This document shows positions 35,669 through 47,970 of a stretch of DNA of 64,000 nt, piece after piece. Made by a program: the position numbers and the translations under genes. Origin of the DNA: Siminovitchia fordii DSM 16014 = CIP 108821 (GTDB lineage Bacteria > Bacillota > Bacilli > Bacillales > Bacillaceae_C); the NCBI RefSeq assembly GCF_000374565.1, contig NZ_KB894692.1:105867-169866 (forward strand), given 5' to 3'. The notes under the pieces are model-generated. The model worked only from the letters and a program-made list of their open reading frames with translations, did no database searches and had not been told where the DNA came from. Numbering within the stretch: the first letter of the stretch is position 1; every line of letters starts with the position of its first letter.

Positions 35669-35971
35669 ATGGCTTTCGGCATTACAAGAGATGAATTGCG
35701 AAAATGGAAGACTTCAATAGATGAAGGGAATATCGCCTTTATCACCCACTTCTGGTTGGATGACAGGTTTCCCAATATGAAAACAGTTACGAAGGTTGGG
35801 TGTAAGGACTTGGACCGGCTGGCAAAATGGGGTGCCGAATACGGTTTGACAAAAGAATGGATCCACATTAGGATAGACGGCTACTCACATTACGATCTTT
35901 TGGGAAGCAAGCAGTTGCACATACTTCAGAAAGAGGGAAAGCTACATCAGTTATACCAATTGATGCCATGA
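35669..35971 (+). CDS. yneQ: YneQ-like conserved hypothetical protein
   Basis: A 100-residue soluble protein, MAFGITRDELRKWKTSIDEG to YGLTKEWIHIRIDGYSHYDL, with conserved Trp and His positions (FITHFWLDDRFPNM). It follows yneP by two bases, so the two are co-transcribed and translation may be coupled. No function is known. Name by synteny and resemblance to B. subtilis YneQ. Confidence 0.8.
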   Translation: MAFGITRDELRKWKTSIDEGNIAFITHFWLDDRFPNMKTVTKVGCKDLDRLAKWGAEYGLTKEWIHIRIDGYSHYDLLGSKQLHILQKEGKLHQLYQLMP

Positions 35972-35974
35972 ATA

Positions 35975-36010
35975 AACCAGGCAGGACTTAAAAGCCTTGC
36001 CTGGTTATTT
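35975..36010. terminator. Bidirectional terminator between yneQ and yneR
   Basis: AACCAGGCA/TGCCTGGTT with further AGG/CCT pairing, T-rich on both sides. Confidence 0.8.
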
Positions 36011-36303
36011 TATTTCTTTTCATAGCTGTAAATGGGGCCGTCGCTTTTTTCATCAACATCAACAATCAGGTCATGATCCTGAAAATACCATATATCGCTA
36101 GCTTCGATGAAAAATAGAATCCCATTCTTTGTATATTCAACACCGGGATCCATCGGCTCTTCCTTGTTCATTCCAAGAGAAAAGCCTTCCTGAAGAGGGC
36201 TCGTCCCCCCATATCTGACAAAAAATCTTACAGAATCTCCTGTTTTTAATAACATTTCATCTTTAAACCATTCCGCTGCATGATCAGTTAACTTGATTTG
36301 CAT
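36010..36303 (-). CDS. yneR: HesB/IscA-fold protein YneR, without cysteines
   Basis: A 97-residue HesB/IscA-like fold: MQIKLTDHAAEWFKDEM and RFFVRYGGTSPLQEGFSLGM. All three cysteines that hold iron-sulfur clusters in IscA are absent; the protein has no cysteine at all. It thus cannot act as a cluster carrier in the usual way, as is also the case for the YneR group. ATG 36303 has AGAGGTGA upstream; 14 additional in-frame codons upstream are unlikely to be translated. Confidence 0.85.
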   Translation of the reverse strand: MQIKLTDHAAEWFKDEMLLKTGDSVRFFVRYGGTSPLQEGFSLGMNKEEPMDPGVEYTKNGILFFIEASDIWYFQDHDLIVDVDEKSDGPIYSYEKK

Positions 36304-36366
36304 ATTCGGTATCACCTCTTTTGAAAAAGCCGTATGAGTCCACAATAAGGAACAATAAGTCTAATA

Positions 36367-37500
36367 TCAAGGGATTTGCATAAACTGATTGATATGTTTG
36401 ATGGTTTTCCCTGTCAATCCATTTTCTCTTGCTTCATCCAGTGGATAGACGTGATAATTCTTTGTTCCTTGGCTCGCTGTAAACGTTGGATAAAAACTGA
36501 TATCTTTCAAATTGATCTTTCTATTACCATCTATGAATTCTTTTTCAACCAATATTTGGGCCATACCGCCTATGTCTTTATCATCCCATTTCTGGCCTGA
36601 TAAGAAATTCCCGAGCGAGTATATAACCAGCCCTGAACTCCCATCGCTTTTATCTATTAGCTCCATCTGTTGAAGAACGTGAGGATGATGTCCAAATATA
36701 ATATCAGCACCATTTTCAATAAACTCTTGCGCCAATTCCCTCTGAACTTTGTTAGGGTTCCTGACGTACTCGTCTCCCCAGTGGAGGGCCAGTACAATAA
36801 CATCCGACTTTGCTTTTGCTTTTTCTATATCAGACAGAACCTGGTTTTTATCCAGTTTGCTGACTAAGTATGGCTTGTCAGCGGGAATAGAGATTCCATT
36901 AAAATGCTCGGCATAGGACAGAACGGCAAATTTAATTCCGTTTTTTGTAATAATCCGGATATCCGCTTTATCTTCGCGGCTTTTAAATATTCCCGTGTAA
37001 CTCAATCCCTTTGTTTCATAATAGTCGATTGCACTTAATATTCCCATCTCTCCTTTGTCAAGGGAGTGGTTGTTTGCACACGTGACCATGTCGACACCGG
37101 CATCCATAATCGCATCAATTATCTCATGAGGACTGTTAAAAGTTGGATAGCTGGATATCCCGAGTTTTTCGCCTCCGGGAATAGACTCCTGATTGGCTAT
37201 AAGCAAGTCAGGCTTTTGAAGCATCGGTTTTACAGAAGACAGCATAGCAGTAAAATCGTATCCGTTTTTTGTTTTGGCATCCTCATATAGGCGGTCGTGA
37301 ATGAGAATATCTCCAATTCCTGCTATCACGGCTTCTGTTTTATAACTTTTTTTCTGCAATCCATGCTCCCTGGATGCTTGATATGAAATGGTCATTGGTT
37401 TATCCGGTTTATTATCATTGATTTTAGATAAATACATGATATAACAAATCACTGTCAAGATGACAAGTACGATTGCTATGGTACCCGGTCTATTTTTCAA
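36367..37500 (-). CDS. CapA-family membrane-anchored protein
   Basis: A 377-residue protein with one N-terminal membrane helix (TIAIVLVILTVICYIMYLSK) and an extracellular metallophosphatase-like CapA domain. Metal-site motifs are visible: GIGDILIHDRLYEDA, IANQESIPGG, CANNHSLDKGE, LHWGDEY and FGHHPHVLQQ. Homologues take part in poly-gamma-glutamate capsule synthesis or export (PgsA/CapA). No pgsB/pgsC genes are adjacent, so a capsule role here is uncertain. Confidence 0.85.
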   Translation of the reverse strand: MKNRPGTIAIVLVILTVICYIMYLSKINDNKPDKPMTISYQASREHGLQKKSYKTEAVIAGIGDILIHDRLYEDAKTKNGYDFTAMLSSVKPMLQKPDLLIANQESIPGGEKLGISSYPTFNSPHEIIDAIMDAGVDMVTCANNHSLDKGEMGILSAIDYYETKGLSYTGIFKSREDKADIRIITKNGIKFAVLSYAEHFNGISIPADKPYLVSKLDKNQVLSDIEKAKAKSDVIVLALHWGDEYVRNPNKVQRELAQEFIENGADIIFGHHPHVLQQMELIDKSDGSSGLVIYSLGNFLSGQKWDDKDIGGMAQILVEKEFIDGNRKINLKDISFYPTFTASQGTKNYHVYPLDEARENGLTGKTIKHINQFMQIP

Positions 37501-37543
37501 AGAAATTCCCGTCCTCAGATCAAATTTTTAAGTTTGATTATTC

Positions 37544-38125
37544 CTATATCCATGTCACTTTCGGCTCACTTTTGTCCCGTATCCTTTTTAAATTTGCCCT
37601 GTGCCGGTAAACGACAAATGTTTCAAATGCTGCAACAACTATAACCAATGGCCAATCTTGAAGAATCAGACTGTAAATAATACCAAATACCCCTGCAACC
37701 ATGGATGAAAGAGAGACGTACTTTGAAATTTTCAAAGTGATTAAAAAGGCAGCGACCAATACAATAAAAAGAACAAAGTTATAACCTAGCAAAACCCCGG
37801 CAGAAGTAGCAACTGCTTTTCCTCCGCGAAAGTTGGCGAATAGTGGAAACATATGGCCAATTACAGCAAAAAGCCCGACTAACAACGGATGTATATGAAG
37901 GTCGAATAACAAAGGCAGAAAAACAGTCAATGTCCCTTTTAAAATATCGGCAATCGTGACGGCTGCTCCCGCTTTTTTTCCGAGTGTCCGAAATGTATTT
38001 GTGGCTCCGAGATTTCCGCTGCCATGTTCTCTGATGTCGATCCCATAGAAAAGTTTTCCCACAATTAATCCTGATGGAATGGACCCTATCAAGTATGATA
38101 ATAATATAACAACTAAGTAAAACAT
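37544..38125 (-). CDS. plsY: Glycerol-3-phosphate acyltransferase PlsY
   Basis: A 193-residue membrane enzyme with about five hydrophobic segments. It acylates glycerol-3-phosphate from acyl-phosphate, the first committed step of phospholipid synthesis. Signatures: [51 protein letters not shown]. It corresponds to yneS of B. subtilis. Upstream on the minus strand an extended -10 TGgTACAAT is preceded by TTGATA at a long 19-bp spacing. Confidence 0.95.
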   Translation of the reverse strand: MFYLVVILLSYLIGSIPSGLIVGKLFYGIDIREHGSGNLGATNTFRTLGKKAGAAVTIADILKGTLTVFLPLLFDLHIHPLLVGLFAVIGHMFPLFANFRGGKAVATSAGVLLGYNFVLFIVLVAAFLITLKISKYVSLSSMVAGVFGIIYSLILQDWPLVIVVAAFETFVVYRHRANLKRIRDKSEPKVTWI

Positions 38126-38236
38126 GAATAATTGCTCCTTTTCTTCAAGTAAAAGAAAATAATGTATTTACTTTTTCATTGTACCATGATACCGAAGAAA
38201 TTTATCAAAGAATTCCAGTAAAACCTATGATGGCGC

Positions 38237-38265
38237 TTGCATGAAAGGAAATAGTGGCATACGAT
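38237..38265 (+). promoter_or_regulatory. Promoter of the CoA-binding protein gene
   Basis: TTGCAT, 17-bp spacer, TACGAT, about 30 bases upstream of the ATG. Confidence 0.6.
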
Positions 38266-38298
38266 AATAGAAAGAAAAACAACACAAGGAGGCTAATC

Positions 38299-38712
38299 AT
38301 GACAATCGAGAATCCAAGCAGGGAAGAAATAGGTAAAATTTTAAAAAAGGCAAAGAGGATTGCTGTTGTCGGTCTTAGTGACAATCCCGAGAGGACCTCT
38401 TACAGCGTGTCAGAGGCAATGAAACAAGCCGGGTATGAAATCATCCCTGTCAATCCGAAAGTGGATGAGGTTTTTGGAGTTAAGGCTGTCTCCTCTATTA
38501 AGGATATTGACGGACATGTCGATATAGTGAATATATTCAGGCGCTCCGAGTATCTTCCTGAACATGCCAAAGAGTTTGCGGAAATTGATGCGGACGTATT
38601 TTGGGCCCAGCTTGGTGTGGAAAATGAGGAAGCATACCAATTTTTGAAGGAAAAGGGGTATACAGTCATCATGAACCGCTGTATCAAAGTTGAACATTCA
38701 TTGACACGTTAA
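38299..38712 (+). CDS. yneT: CoA-binding protein YneT
   Basis: A 137-residue Rossmann-like CoA-binding protein. The nucleotide loop is VVGLSDNPERTSYSVSEAMK, followed by YEIIPVNPKVDEVFG; the C terminus VIMNRCIKVEH is typical. No catalytic activity is known. AAGGAGG lies before ATG 38299, 7 bases away; the in-frame GTG 45 bases earlier lies in the promoter. Own promoter and terminator make it monocistronic. Confidence 0.9.
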   Translation: MTIENPSREEIGKILKKAKRIAVVGLSDNPERTSYSVSEAMKQAGYEIIPVNPKVDEVFGVKAVSSIKDIDGHVDIVNIFRRSEYLPEHAKEFAEIDADVFWAQLGVENEEAYQFLKEKGYTVIMNRCIKVEHSLTR

Positions 38713-38715
38713 AAG

Positions 38716-38744
38716 ACAAGCGCAGCTGACGCTTGTTTTTTTTC
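38716..38744 (+). terminator. Terminator of yneT
   Basis: ACAAGCG-CAGCTGA-CGCTTGT followed by TTTTTTT. Confidence 0.9.
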
Positions 38745-38967
38745 GAGAAAAGAGGTGTTACATTCAATTGGGCATATGCAAGCTGAAGGTTAAGTACGAT
38801 TAGGCGCAAGGGACATGGTCGAATTGCTGTAGGGACTGAGGGATTACTACCTCGAAATTGCCCAAGTGCTTTTCTTAACTATATCATTCATTTTTCTCTA
38901 TTTGCCAAAAGCATTGCTGTAGATATACAATAAGACTTGCTTTAATAAATATGGTATAGTGGTATTG

Positions 38968-38981
38968 CGAACAAATGTTTT
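38968..38981. promoter_or_regulatory. LexA (SOS) box upstream of parE
   Basis: CGAAC-AAAT-GTTTT, near the Bacillus LexA consensus CGAAC-N4-GTTCG. An extended -10 TGgTATAGT ends at 38960, so the box covers the transcription start. parEC is a reported member of the B. subtilis LexA regulon. The rest of 38745-38967 has no other feature I can support. Confidence 0.6.
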
Positions 38982-38999
38982 TGTTTTAGTGGCAGTTAA

Positions 39000-43432
<4,433 letters not shown>

Positions 43433-43437
43433 TGGTG

Positions 43438-43472
43438 AAAGACAGTCCTTTAGCTTGGGACTGTCTTTTTTA
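43438..43472 (+). terminator. Terminator of parEC
   Basis: AAAGACAGTCC/GGACTGTCTTT stem followed by TTTTT. Confidence 0.9.
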
Positions 43473-43521
43473 TGCTTTTATGTTTTTGAACCGATGGCCG
43501 AAAGAAGAACCCTATGGTTCA

Positions 43522-43600
43522 ACGCTTCGCGTGTTTCCTTTATCTCGTCGGAGCCGCTCCAATCTTTACGTCGATGGACACACGCTTCCACTTTTCTATT
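43522..43600 (+). repeat. Partial copy of a dispersed intergenic repeat
   Basis: 79 bases, from ACGCTTCGCGTGTTTCC to CGCTTCCACTTTTCTATT, repeated directly at 43672-43750 with about 7 differences (about 91% identity). It is the right half of the element that follows. Confidence 0.8.
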
Positions 43601-43750
43601 GTCCAGTTCCAGCGCCTATCGACTAGCAGATTTCGCGGACTCCTCCTACGATAAGTCAACATCGCTCCACTACGTTTCGCGTATTTCCTTTATCTCGTCG
43701 GAGCCACTACAATCTGTACGTCGATGGACAGGCGCTTCCACTTTTCTATT
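43601..43750 (+). repeat. Full-length copy of a dispersed intergenic repeat
   Basis: Starts GTCCAGTTCCAGCGCCTATCG and ends CGATGGACAGGCGCTTCCAC plus TTTTCTATT. The ends are inverted (AGCGCCTATCGAC against GTCGAT..AGGCGCT), and the interior has CGATAAGTCAAC. The pattern CCAGCGCCT...AGGCGCTTCC recalls palindromic repeats scattered between genes in Bacillus genomes. Palindromic ends suggest a MITE or REP-type element. Confidence 0.65.
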
Positions 43751-43790
43751 AATCATTTTGCCTTTTTTCTCACAAGTTATAAATATACTA

Positions 43791-43818
43791 TTGAATTAAT
43801 TTTTATACATAGTATAAT
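43791..43818 (+). promoter_or_regulatory. Promoter of the arginine operon with ARG-box-like sequence
   Basis: TTGAAT, 16-bp spacer, TATAAT. The spacer region CTATTGAATTAATTTTTATA..ATAG is AT-rich and partly palindromic like an ArgR/AhrC box, so repression by arginine is likely. Confidence 0.55.
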
Positions 43819-43880
43819 AAATAACATCTCAAATTAAAAACAAATTTGCGAGTCCAGAATAATGCAAGGAGTGGTTGTAA

Positions 43881-44915
43881 GTGAAAGCAGGGGTTATTGG
43901 AGCAACGGGATATGGAGGAGCTGAACTGCTCAGAATCTTGCAATCTCACCCAGAGTTTCAAATTGAATCGATCTATTCGTCTTCACAGCAGGGGAAAAGC
44001 ATTGTCGATCATTATCCGCATTTAACAAATATTGTACCAATGACCTTGGAAGATATTGATCCGGCAGCTATTTCAAGAAATACGGACATCGTCTTCCTGG
44101 CTACTCCTTCAGGGGTTTCGGCAGAAATTGCACCACTGCTTTTAAAAGAAGGCTGTACAGTCGTTGATTTATCCGGAGATTTCAGGTTGAAAAAAATCAC
44201 CGACTACGAAAAATGGTATAAAAAAACAGCAGCACCGCAAGAGTGGCTTAACCGGGCTGTGTATGCTCTACCCGAGCTTAATCGATCATCGATCAAAGAT
44301 ACGAAATTCATTTCTAACCCGGGATGTTATCCCACTGCCACGCTTCTTGGATTGGCACCGCTTGTACGCAATGGGCTTATTGAAGAAGGATCAGTTATCA
44401 TAGATGCCAAATCAGGAGTATCCGGAGCTGGTCAAACAGCATCTTTTCATACCATTTACAACGAACTTAATGAAAATTTTAAAATTTATAAGGTAAATGC
44501 CCACCAGCATATTCCGGAGATTGAGCAGATGCTTTCAGGCTGGGGCTATGAATCTCCAATTACATTTAATACTCATCTGGTTCCTATGACGAGGGGAATA
44601 ATGGCTACAATCTACGCTACATTGAAATCCGACATCAGCCAAGTAGAAATAAATAAGGTGTATAACGATTTTTACAAAGATGAGCCGTTCATAAGAGTTC
44701 GAAAAAATGGCACTTTTCCAGCTACAAAAGAAGTTTACGGTTCCAATTTTTGTGATATGGGTATTGGAGTGGATACACGGACAGGGAGGGTGACCGTCGT
44801 ATCGGTCATCGATAATTTAATGAAAGGCGCTGCAGGCCAGGCTATTCAAAATGCAAATATTCTTTGTGGTCTTGATGAAACTGCAGGGCTGCATTTCACA
44901 CCTGTTTATCCATAA
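43881..44915 (+). CDS. argC: N-acetyl-gamma-glutamyl-phosphate reductase ArgC
   Basis: A 344-residue NADPH-dependent reductase, third step of arginine synthesis. N-terminal dinucleotide motif VIGATGYGGAELLRIL and catalytic Cys in SNPGCYPTATLLGLAPL; HQHIPEIEQML and VPMTRGIMATIY follow. GTG start with AAGGAG upstream. First gene of argC-argB-argD-carA-carB-argF. In B. subtilis argJ follows argC; here argB follows after 20 bases. Confidence 0.96.
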   Translation: MKAGVIGATGYGGAELLRILQSHPEFQIESIYSSSQQGKSIVDHYPHLTNIVPMTLEDIDPAAISRNTDIVFLATPSGVSAEIAPLLLKEGCTVVDLSGDFRLKKITDYEKWYKKTAAPQEWLNRAVYALPELNRSSIKDTKFISNPGCYPTATLLGLAPLVRNGLIEEGSVIIDAKSGVSGAGQTASFHTIYNELNENFKIYKVNAHQHIPEIEQMLSGWGYESPITFNTHLVPMTRGIMATIYATLKSDISQVEINKVYNDFYKDEPFIRVRKNGTFPATKEVYGSNFCDMGIGVDTRTGRVTVVSVIDNLMKGAAGQAIQNANILCGLDETAGLHFTPVYP

Positions 44916-44935
44916 ATTATGGAGGATGACACATA

Positions 44936-45715
44936 ATGAAGGACATTATTGTAATCAAATGCGGAGGAAGCATGATCGATTCGCTTTCCGATGAATTTTA
45001 TAAAAGCATCAAAGCTTTAAAAGACAGCGGTCTTCATCCTGTCATTGTGCATGGCGGGGGACCGGCGATCAATCAAATGTTGGATGAACTAAAGATTGAA
45101 AGTGAATTTCACAACGGATTAAGAAAAACAACTTCTAAAGTTATGGATGTAGTTGAGATGGTTTTATCGGGTTCCATGACCAATACACTTGTTAGAAACT
45201 TGGCAAAATATCAGCTTCCTGCCCTTGGGATGACAGGTTTCGATGGCTCTCTGTTAAAAGCCAAAGCAAAGGATTTCGAGAACCTGGGGTTTGTCGGGGA
45301 AGTTAAAGAAGTGAACAGTGACTTTCTGTTCAATATCATCTCCATGGGAGTCATTCCAGTCATCTCTCCATTGGCAGAAGGAATAGATGGAGCTTCCTGC
45401 TACAATATTAATGCCGATACGGCCGCAGGAAGCATTGCAGTGGCACTGAAAGCCAGCAAACTATTATTTGTCACGGATGTTCCAGGAGTTTTAAAAGAAA
45501 GTACTCTTATAGAAAATGCAACAGTTCCAGATATTTTAAGTCTTATAGATGACGGCACTATTACGGGGGGGATGGTTCCAAAAGTAATGGCTGCTATCAA
45601 CAGTTTGGATGGCGGTATGTCCAATGTGATGATCGTCAGCGGAAAAAACAGTCTGTTGAACGGAGAAAAACTCGTTGGCACAACGATATACAAAGAATTG
45701 GAGGCCGTTTATTAA
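44936..45715 (+). CDS. argB: Acetylglutamate kinase ArgB
   Basis: A 259-residue amino-acid kinase, second step of arginine synthesis. The N terminus IIVIKCGGSMIDSLSDEF forms the phosphate loop; VIVHGGGPAINQML and NINADTAAGSIAVAL bind substrate and ATP; GGMVPKVMAA is the conserved lysine motif. It lacks the long N-terminal helix of arginine-inhibited hexameric kinases, so it is probably arginine-insensitive. GGAGG is 12 bases before ATG. Confidence 0.96.
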   Translation: MKDIIVIKCGGSMIDSLSDEFYKSIKALKDSGLHPVIVHGGGPAINQMLDELKIESEFHNGLRKTTSKVMDVVEMVLSGSMTNTLVRNLAKYQLPALGMTGFDGSLLKAKAKDFENLGFVGEVKEVNSDFLFNIISMGVIPVISPLAEGIDGASCYNINADTAAGSIAVALKASKLLFVTDVPGVLKESTLIENATVPDILSLIDDGTITGGMVPKVMAAINSLDGGMSNVMIVSGKNSLLNGEKLVGTTIYKELEAVY

Positions 45716-45716
45716 C

Positions 45717-46844
45717 ATGTCACACGTATTCAACACATATGCGAGATGGGATGTCGAACTCGTTTCAGGAAACGGAACGAAGGTAATCGATATAAATGGT
45801 AAGGAGTACTTAGATTTCACTTCGGGAATTGGGGTATGTAACTTGGGGCATTGTCACCCTGACCTTGTAAAGCCCGTCCAGGAACAAGTGTCAAAGCTTT
45901 GGCATACATCCAACCTTTTTCAAAGCTCGCTTCAAGAGCAGGTGGCCAAACAGCTTACAGATCATTCTTCCGGGGACGCCGTTTTCTTTGCAAACAGCGG
46001 AGCAGAAGCAAACGAAGCTGCTATCAAGTTAGCAAGAAAATTTACAGGGAAATCAAAGATCATCACCTTTTTGCAATCTTTCCACGGTCGTACTCTTGGA
46101 ACGATAGCTGCCACAGGGCAGCAAAAAGTGAAAACTGGTTTTGGTCCGATGTTGGAAACTTTTGTTCACATTCCTTTCAATGATATTAAAGCATTAAAGA
46201 ATGAAGTAGATGACGAAACAGCGGCCATTATGCTTGAAGTCGTTCAAGGTGAAGGAGGAGTCCTTCCGGCGGAAAAGGGGTTTCTGAAGGAAGTCGAAAA
46301 AATCTGTGAAGAAAATGGTGTGCTCCTCATCATTGATGAAGTACAGACGGGGATTGGTAGAACAGGGAAGCCTTTTGCCTACCAGCATTTTAATCTCTCA
46401 CCGGATATCGTCTCTACAGCCAAGGGGCTTGGCAATGGTATTCCTATAGGGGCCATGATCGGTAAAGAAAAATTGAAATCTGCGTTTACCCCAGGCAGCC
46501 ATGCAACAACCTTTGGGGGTGGGCCGATCGCCATGACAGCAGCCAATACTGTTCTAAAAATCATTTTTAACGAAGAGTTCCTTTCTGATGTAGAGAAGAA
46601 GAGTGAATATCTGGTCCATAAACTTTCAACGAGTAAGCTGGAAGGCATGGTTGAGATCCGCCATAAAGGACTCATGGTAGGAATTGAATTTTCGGATGAC
46701 GTCAGCGAACAGTTGACGGCGTTGAGAAAAGAGGGGCTGCTTCTTTTAAATGCCGGCCCGAAAGTGATGCGGATGCTTCCGCCATTAACAGTTTCGATTG
46801 AAGAGATTGATGAAGCGGTTAATATTTTACAAAAGAACATCTAA
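45717..46844 (+). CDS. argD: Acetylornithine aminotransferase ArgD
   Basis: A 375-residue class III PLP aminotransferase, fourth step of arginine synthesis. Pyridoxal lysine is Lys236 in STAKGLGNGIPIGAM; FANSGAEANEAAIKLARK and LLIIDEVQTGIGRTG are the other family motifs. ATG 45717 lies one base beyond the argB stop; 14 in-frame upstream codons lie inside argB and are unlikely to be used. TTGGAGG stands about 12 bases upstream. Confidence 0.95.
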   Translation: MSHVFNTYARWDVELVSGNGTKVIDINGKEYLDFTSGIGVCNLGHCHPDLVKPVQEQVSKLWHTSNLFQSSLQEQVAKQLTDHSSGDAVFFANSGAEANEAAIKLARKFTGKSKIITFLQSFHGRTLGTIAATGQQKVKTGFGPMLETFVHIPFNDIKALKNEVDDETAAIMLEVVQGEGGVLPAEKGFLKEVEKICEENGVLLIIDEVQTGIGRTGKPFAYQHFNLSPDIVSTAKGLGNGIPIGAMIGKEKLKSAFTPGSHATTFGGGPIAMTAANTVLKIIFNEEFLSDVEKKSEYLVHKLSTSKLEGMVEIRHKGLMVGIEFSDDVSEQLTALRKEGLLLLNAGPKVMRMLPPLTVSIEEIDEAVNILQKNI

Positions 46845-46914
46845 ATTTTTTTATAGATTATTGCATAAAAATGCAACAAATAAAATAAAAATACGAAAGC
46901 GGGGAGAGGAAGAT

Positions 46915-47970
46915 ATGAAAGGATCCTTAATACTCGCTAATGGTGAAAAGTTCACCGGACAGTGGCAAGGTAAACCAAAAGATCATATCGGTGAGGTGAT
47001 ATATTTTACTGGAATGGGACGATTCCAGGAATTCATCACAGATCCGGCTAATCATGGGAAAATTGTCATCTCCACTTTTCCTGGGATTTTAAATAGCGAC
47101 TTGGATCATGCAAAGTTTGAAAGCGACGAAATTCAAATTGGGGGGCTCATCACCCAGCAGGATGCCTCCATGACTATAAATGAAAAGGGCCTAAAAATTT
47201 TGGATTTATTTTATGACCAAAATATACCTATCCTGACAGAGATGGATACAAGGGCCTTAATAAAAAGGATAAAAAAAGAGGGCGAAATGCCTGCTCTCCT
47301 TTCATCGAAGCATACGGTAAACCGTTTATCTGGTCAAATGGAAGAAGTACATCATGATTTCGGAACAGAATTTATAAACACAAATGGAAAAAAACACATC
47401 GTTGTGATCAATTTTGGATATAAAAAATCACTAATTCAGACACTCTCCGATTCTGGAAATAAGGTGACAGTTGTTTCAAGCATCATCGATTTAAATTTGA
47501 TGAATTCTTTGAAACCTGATGGACTTATCTTTTCCGGAGGACCGGGAAATCCATCACAATGGCAAAAATTCTTTCCGGTATATAAGATGCTGGCAATGAA
47601 ATATCCGACTATTGGGTTTGGACTCGGACATCAGATACTTGCTCTCGCATTCGGGGCAAATGTGGAGAAATTGCCTACAGGCCATCGGAATTTTAAAGAA
47701 GCCGTCATTCATACTTCTTCGAACAAAGTCTTTTTGTCCAGCCAAAATCATGGCTATACAGTTGATGGGAAAGATCTGAACGAAATCGGCTTTCGTATTT
47801 CTTTTAAAAATGTACATGATGGAACTGTAGAAGGGCTCATACATGAACATTATCCTGTGGCAACTTATCAATTCCACCCTGAACAGGCGAATAATCATAT
47901 AAATGAACTGATTTTTAAAGACTTCTTTACAACAGTATATGATAGCAAAGGAGCAAGCGTTTATGCCTAA
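46915..47970 (+). CDS. carA: Arginine-type carbamoyl-phosphate synthase small subunit CarA, catalytic Cys missing
   Basis: A 351-residue glutamine amidotransferase subunit. The N-terminal CPSase domain (GEVIYFTGMGRFQEFITDP) and the class I amidotransferase domain (ILFSGGPGNP-like, GHQILALAFGANVEKL, YQFHPEQ) are in place. In the nucleophile elbow the usual GICLGHQ reads GFGLGHQ: codon GGA at 47620-47622 puts Gly236 where the catalytic cysteine belongs. The His and Glu of the triad remain. The subunit probably cannot hydrolyse glutamine. Start ATG 46915 has GGGGAGAGGA upstream. It overlaps carB by 8 bases. Confidence 0.9.
   Translation: MKGSLILANGEKFTGQWQGKPKDHIGEVIYFTGMGRFQEFITDPANHGKIVISTFPGILNSDLDHAKFESDEIQIGGLITQQDASMTINEKGLKILDLFYDQNIPILTEMDTRALIKRIKKEGEMPALLSSKHTVNRLSGQMEEVHHDFGTEFINTNGKKHIVVINFGYKKSLIQTLSDSGNKVTVVSSIIDLNLMNSLKPDGLIFSGGPGNPSQWQKFFPVYKMLAMKYPTIGFGLGHQILALAFGANVEKLPTGHRNFKEAVIHTSSNKVFLSSQNHGYTVDGKDLNEIGFRISFKNVHDGTVEGLIHEHYPVATYQFHPEQANNHINELIFKDFFTTVYDSKGASVYA

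Noticed and set aside
43522..43750. Two similar units considered as a CRISPR array
   Set aside because: Only two long units 150 bases apart, no short regular repeats or spacers and no cas genes.
43530..43799. Plus-strand open frame with repeated SFISSEPLQS peptides downstream of parC
   Set aside because: It is only the translation of the direct intergenic repeat; no ribosome binding site and no coding character.
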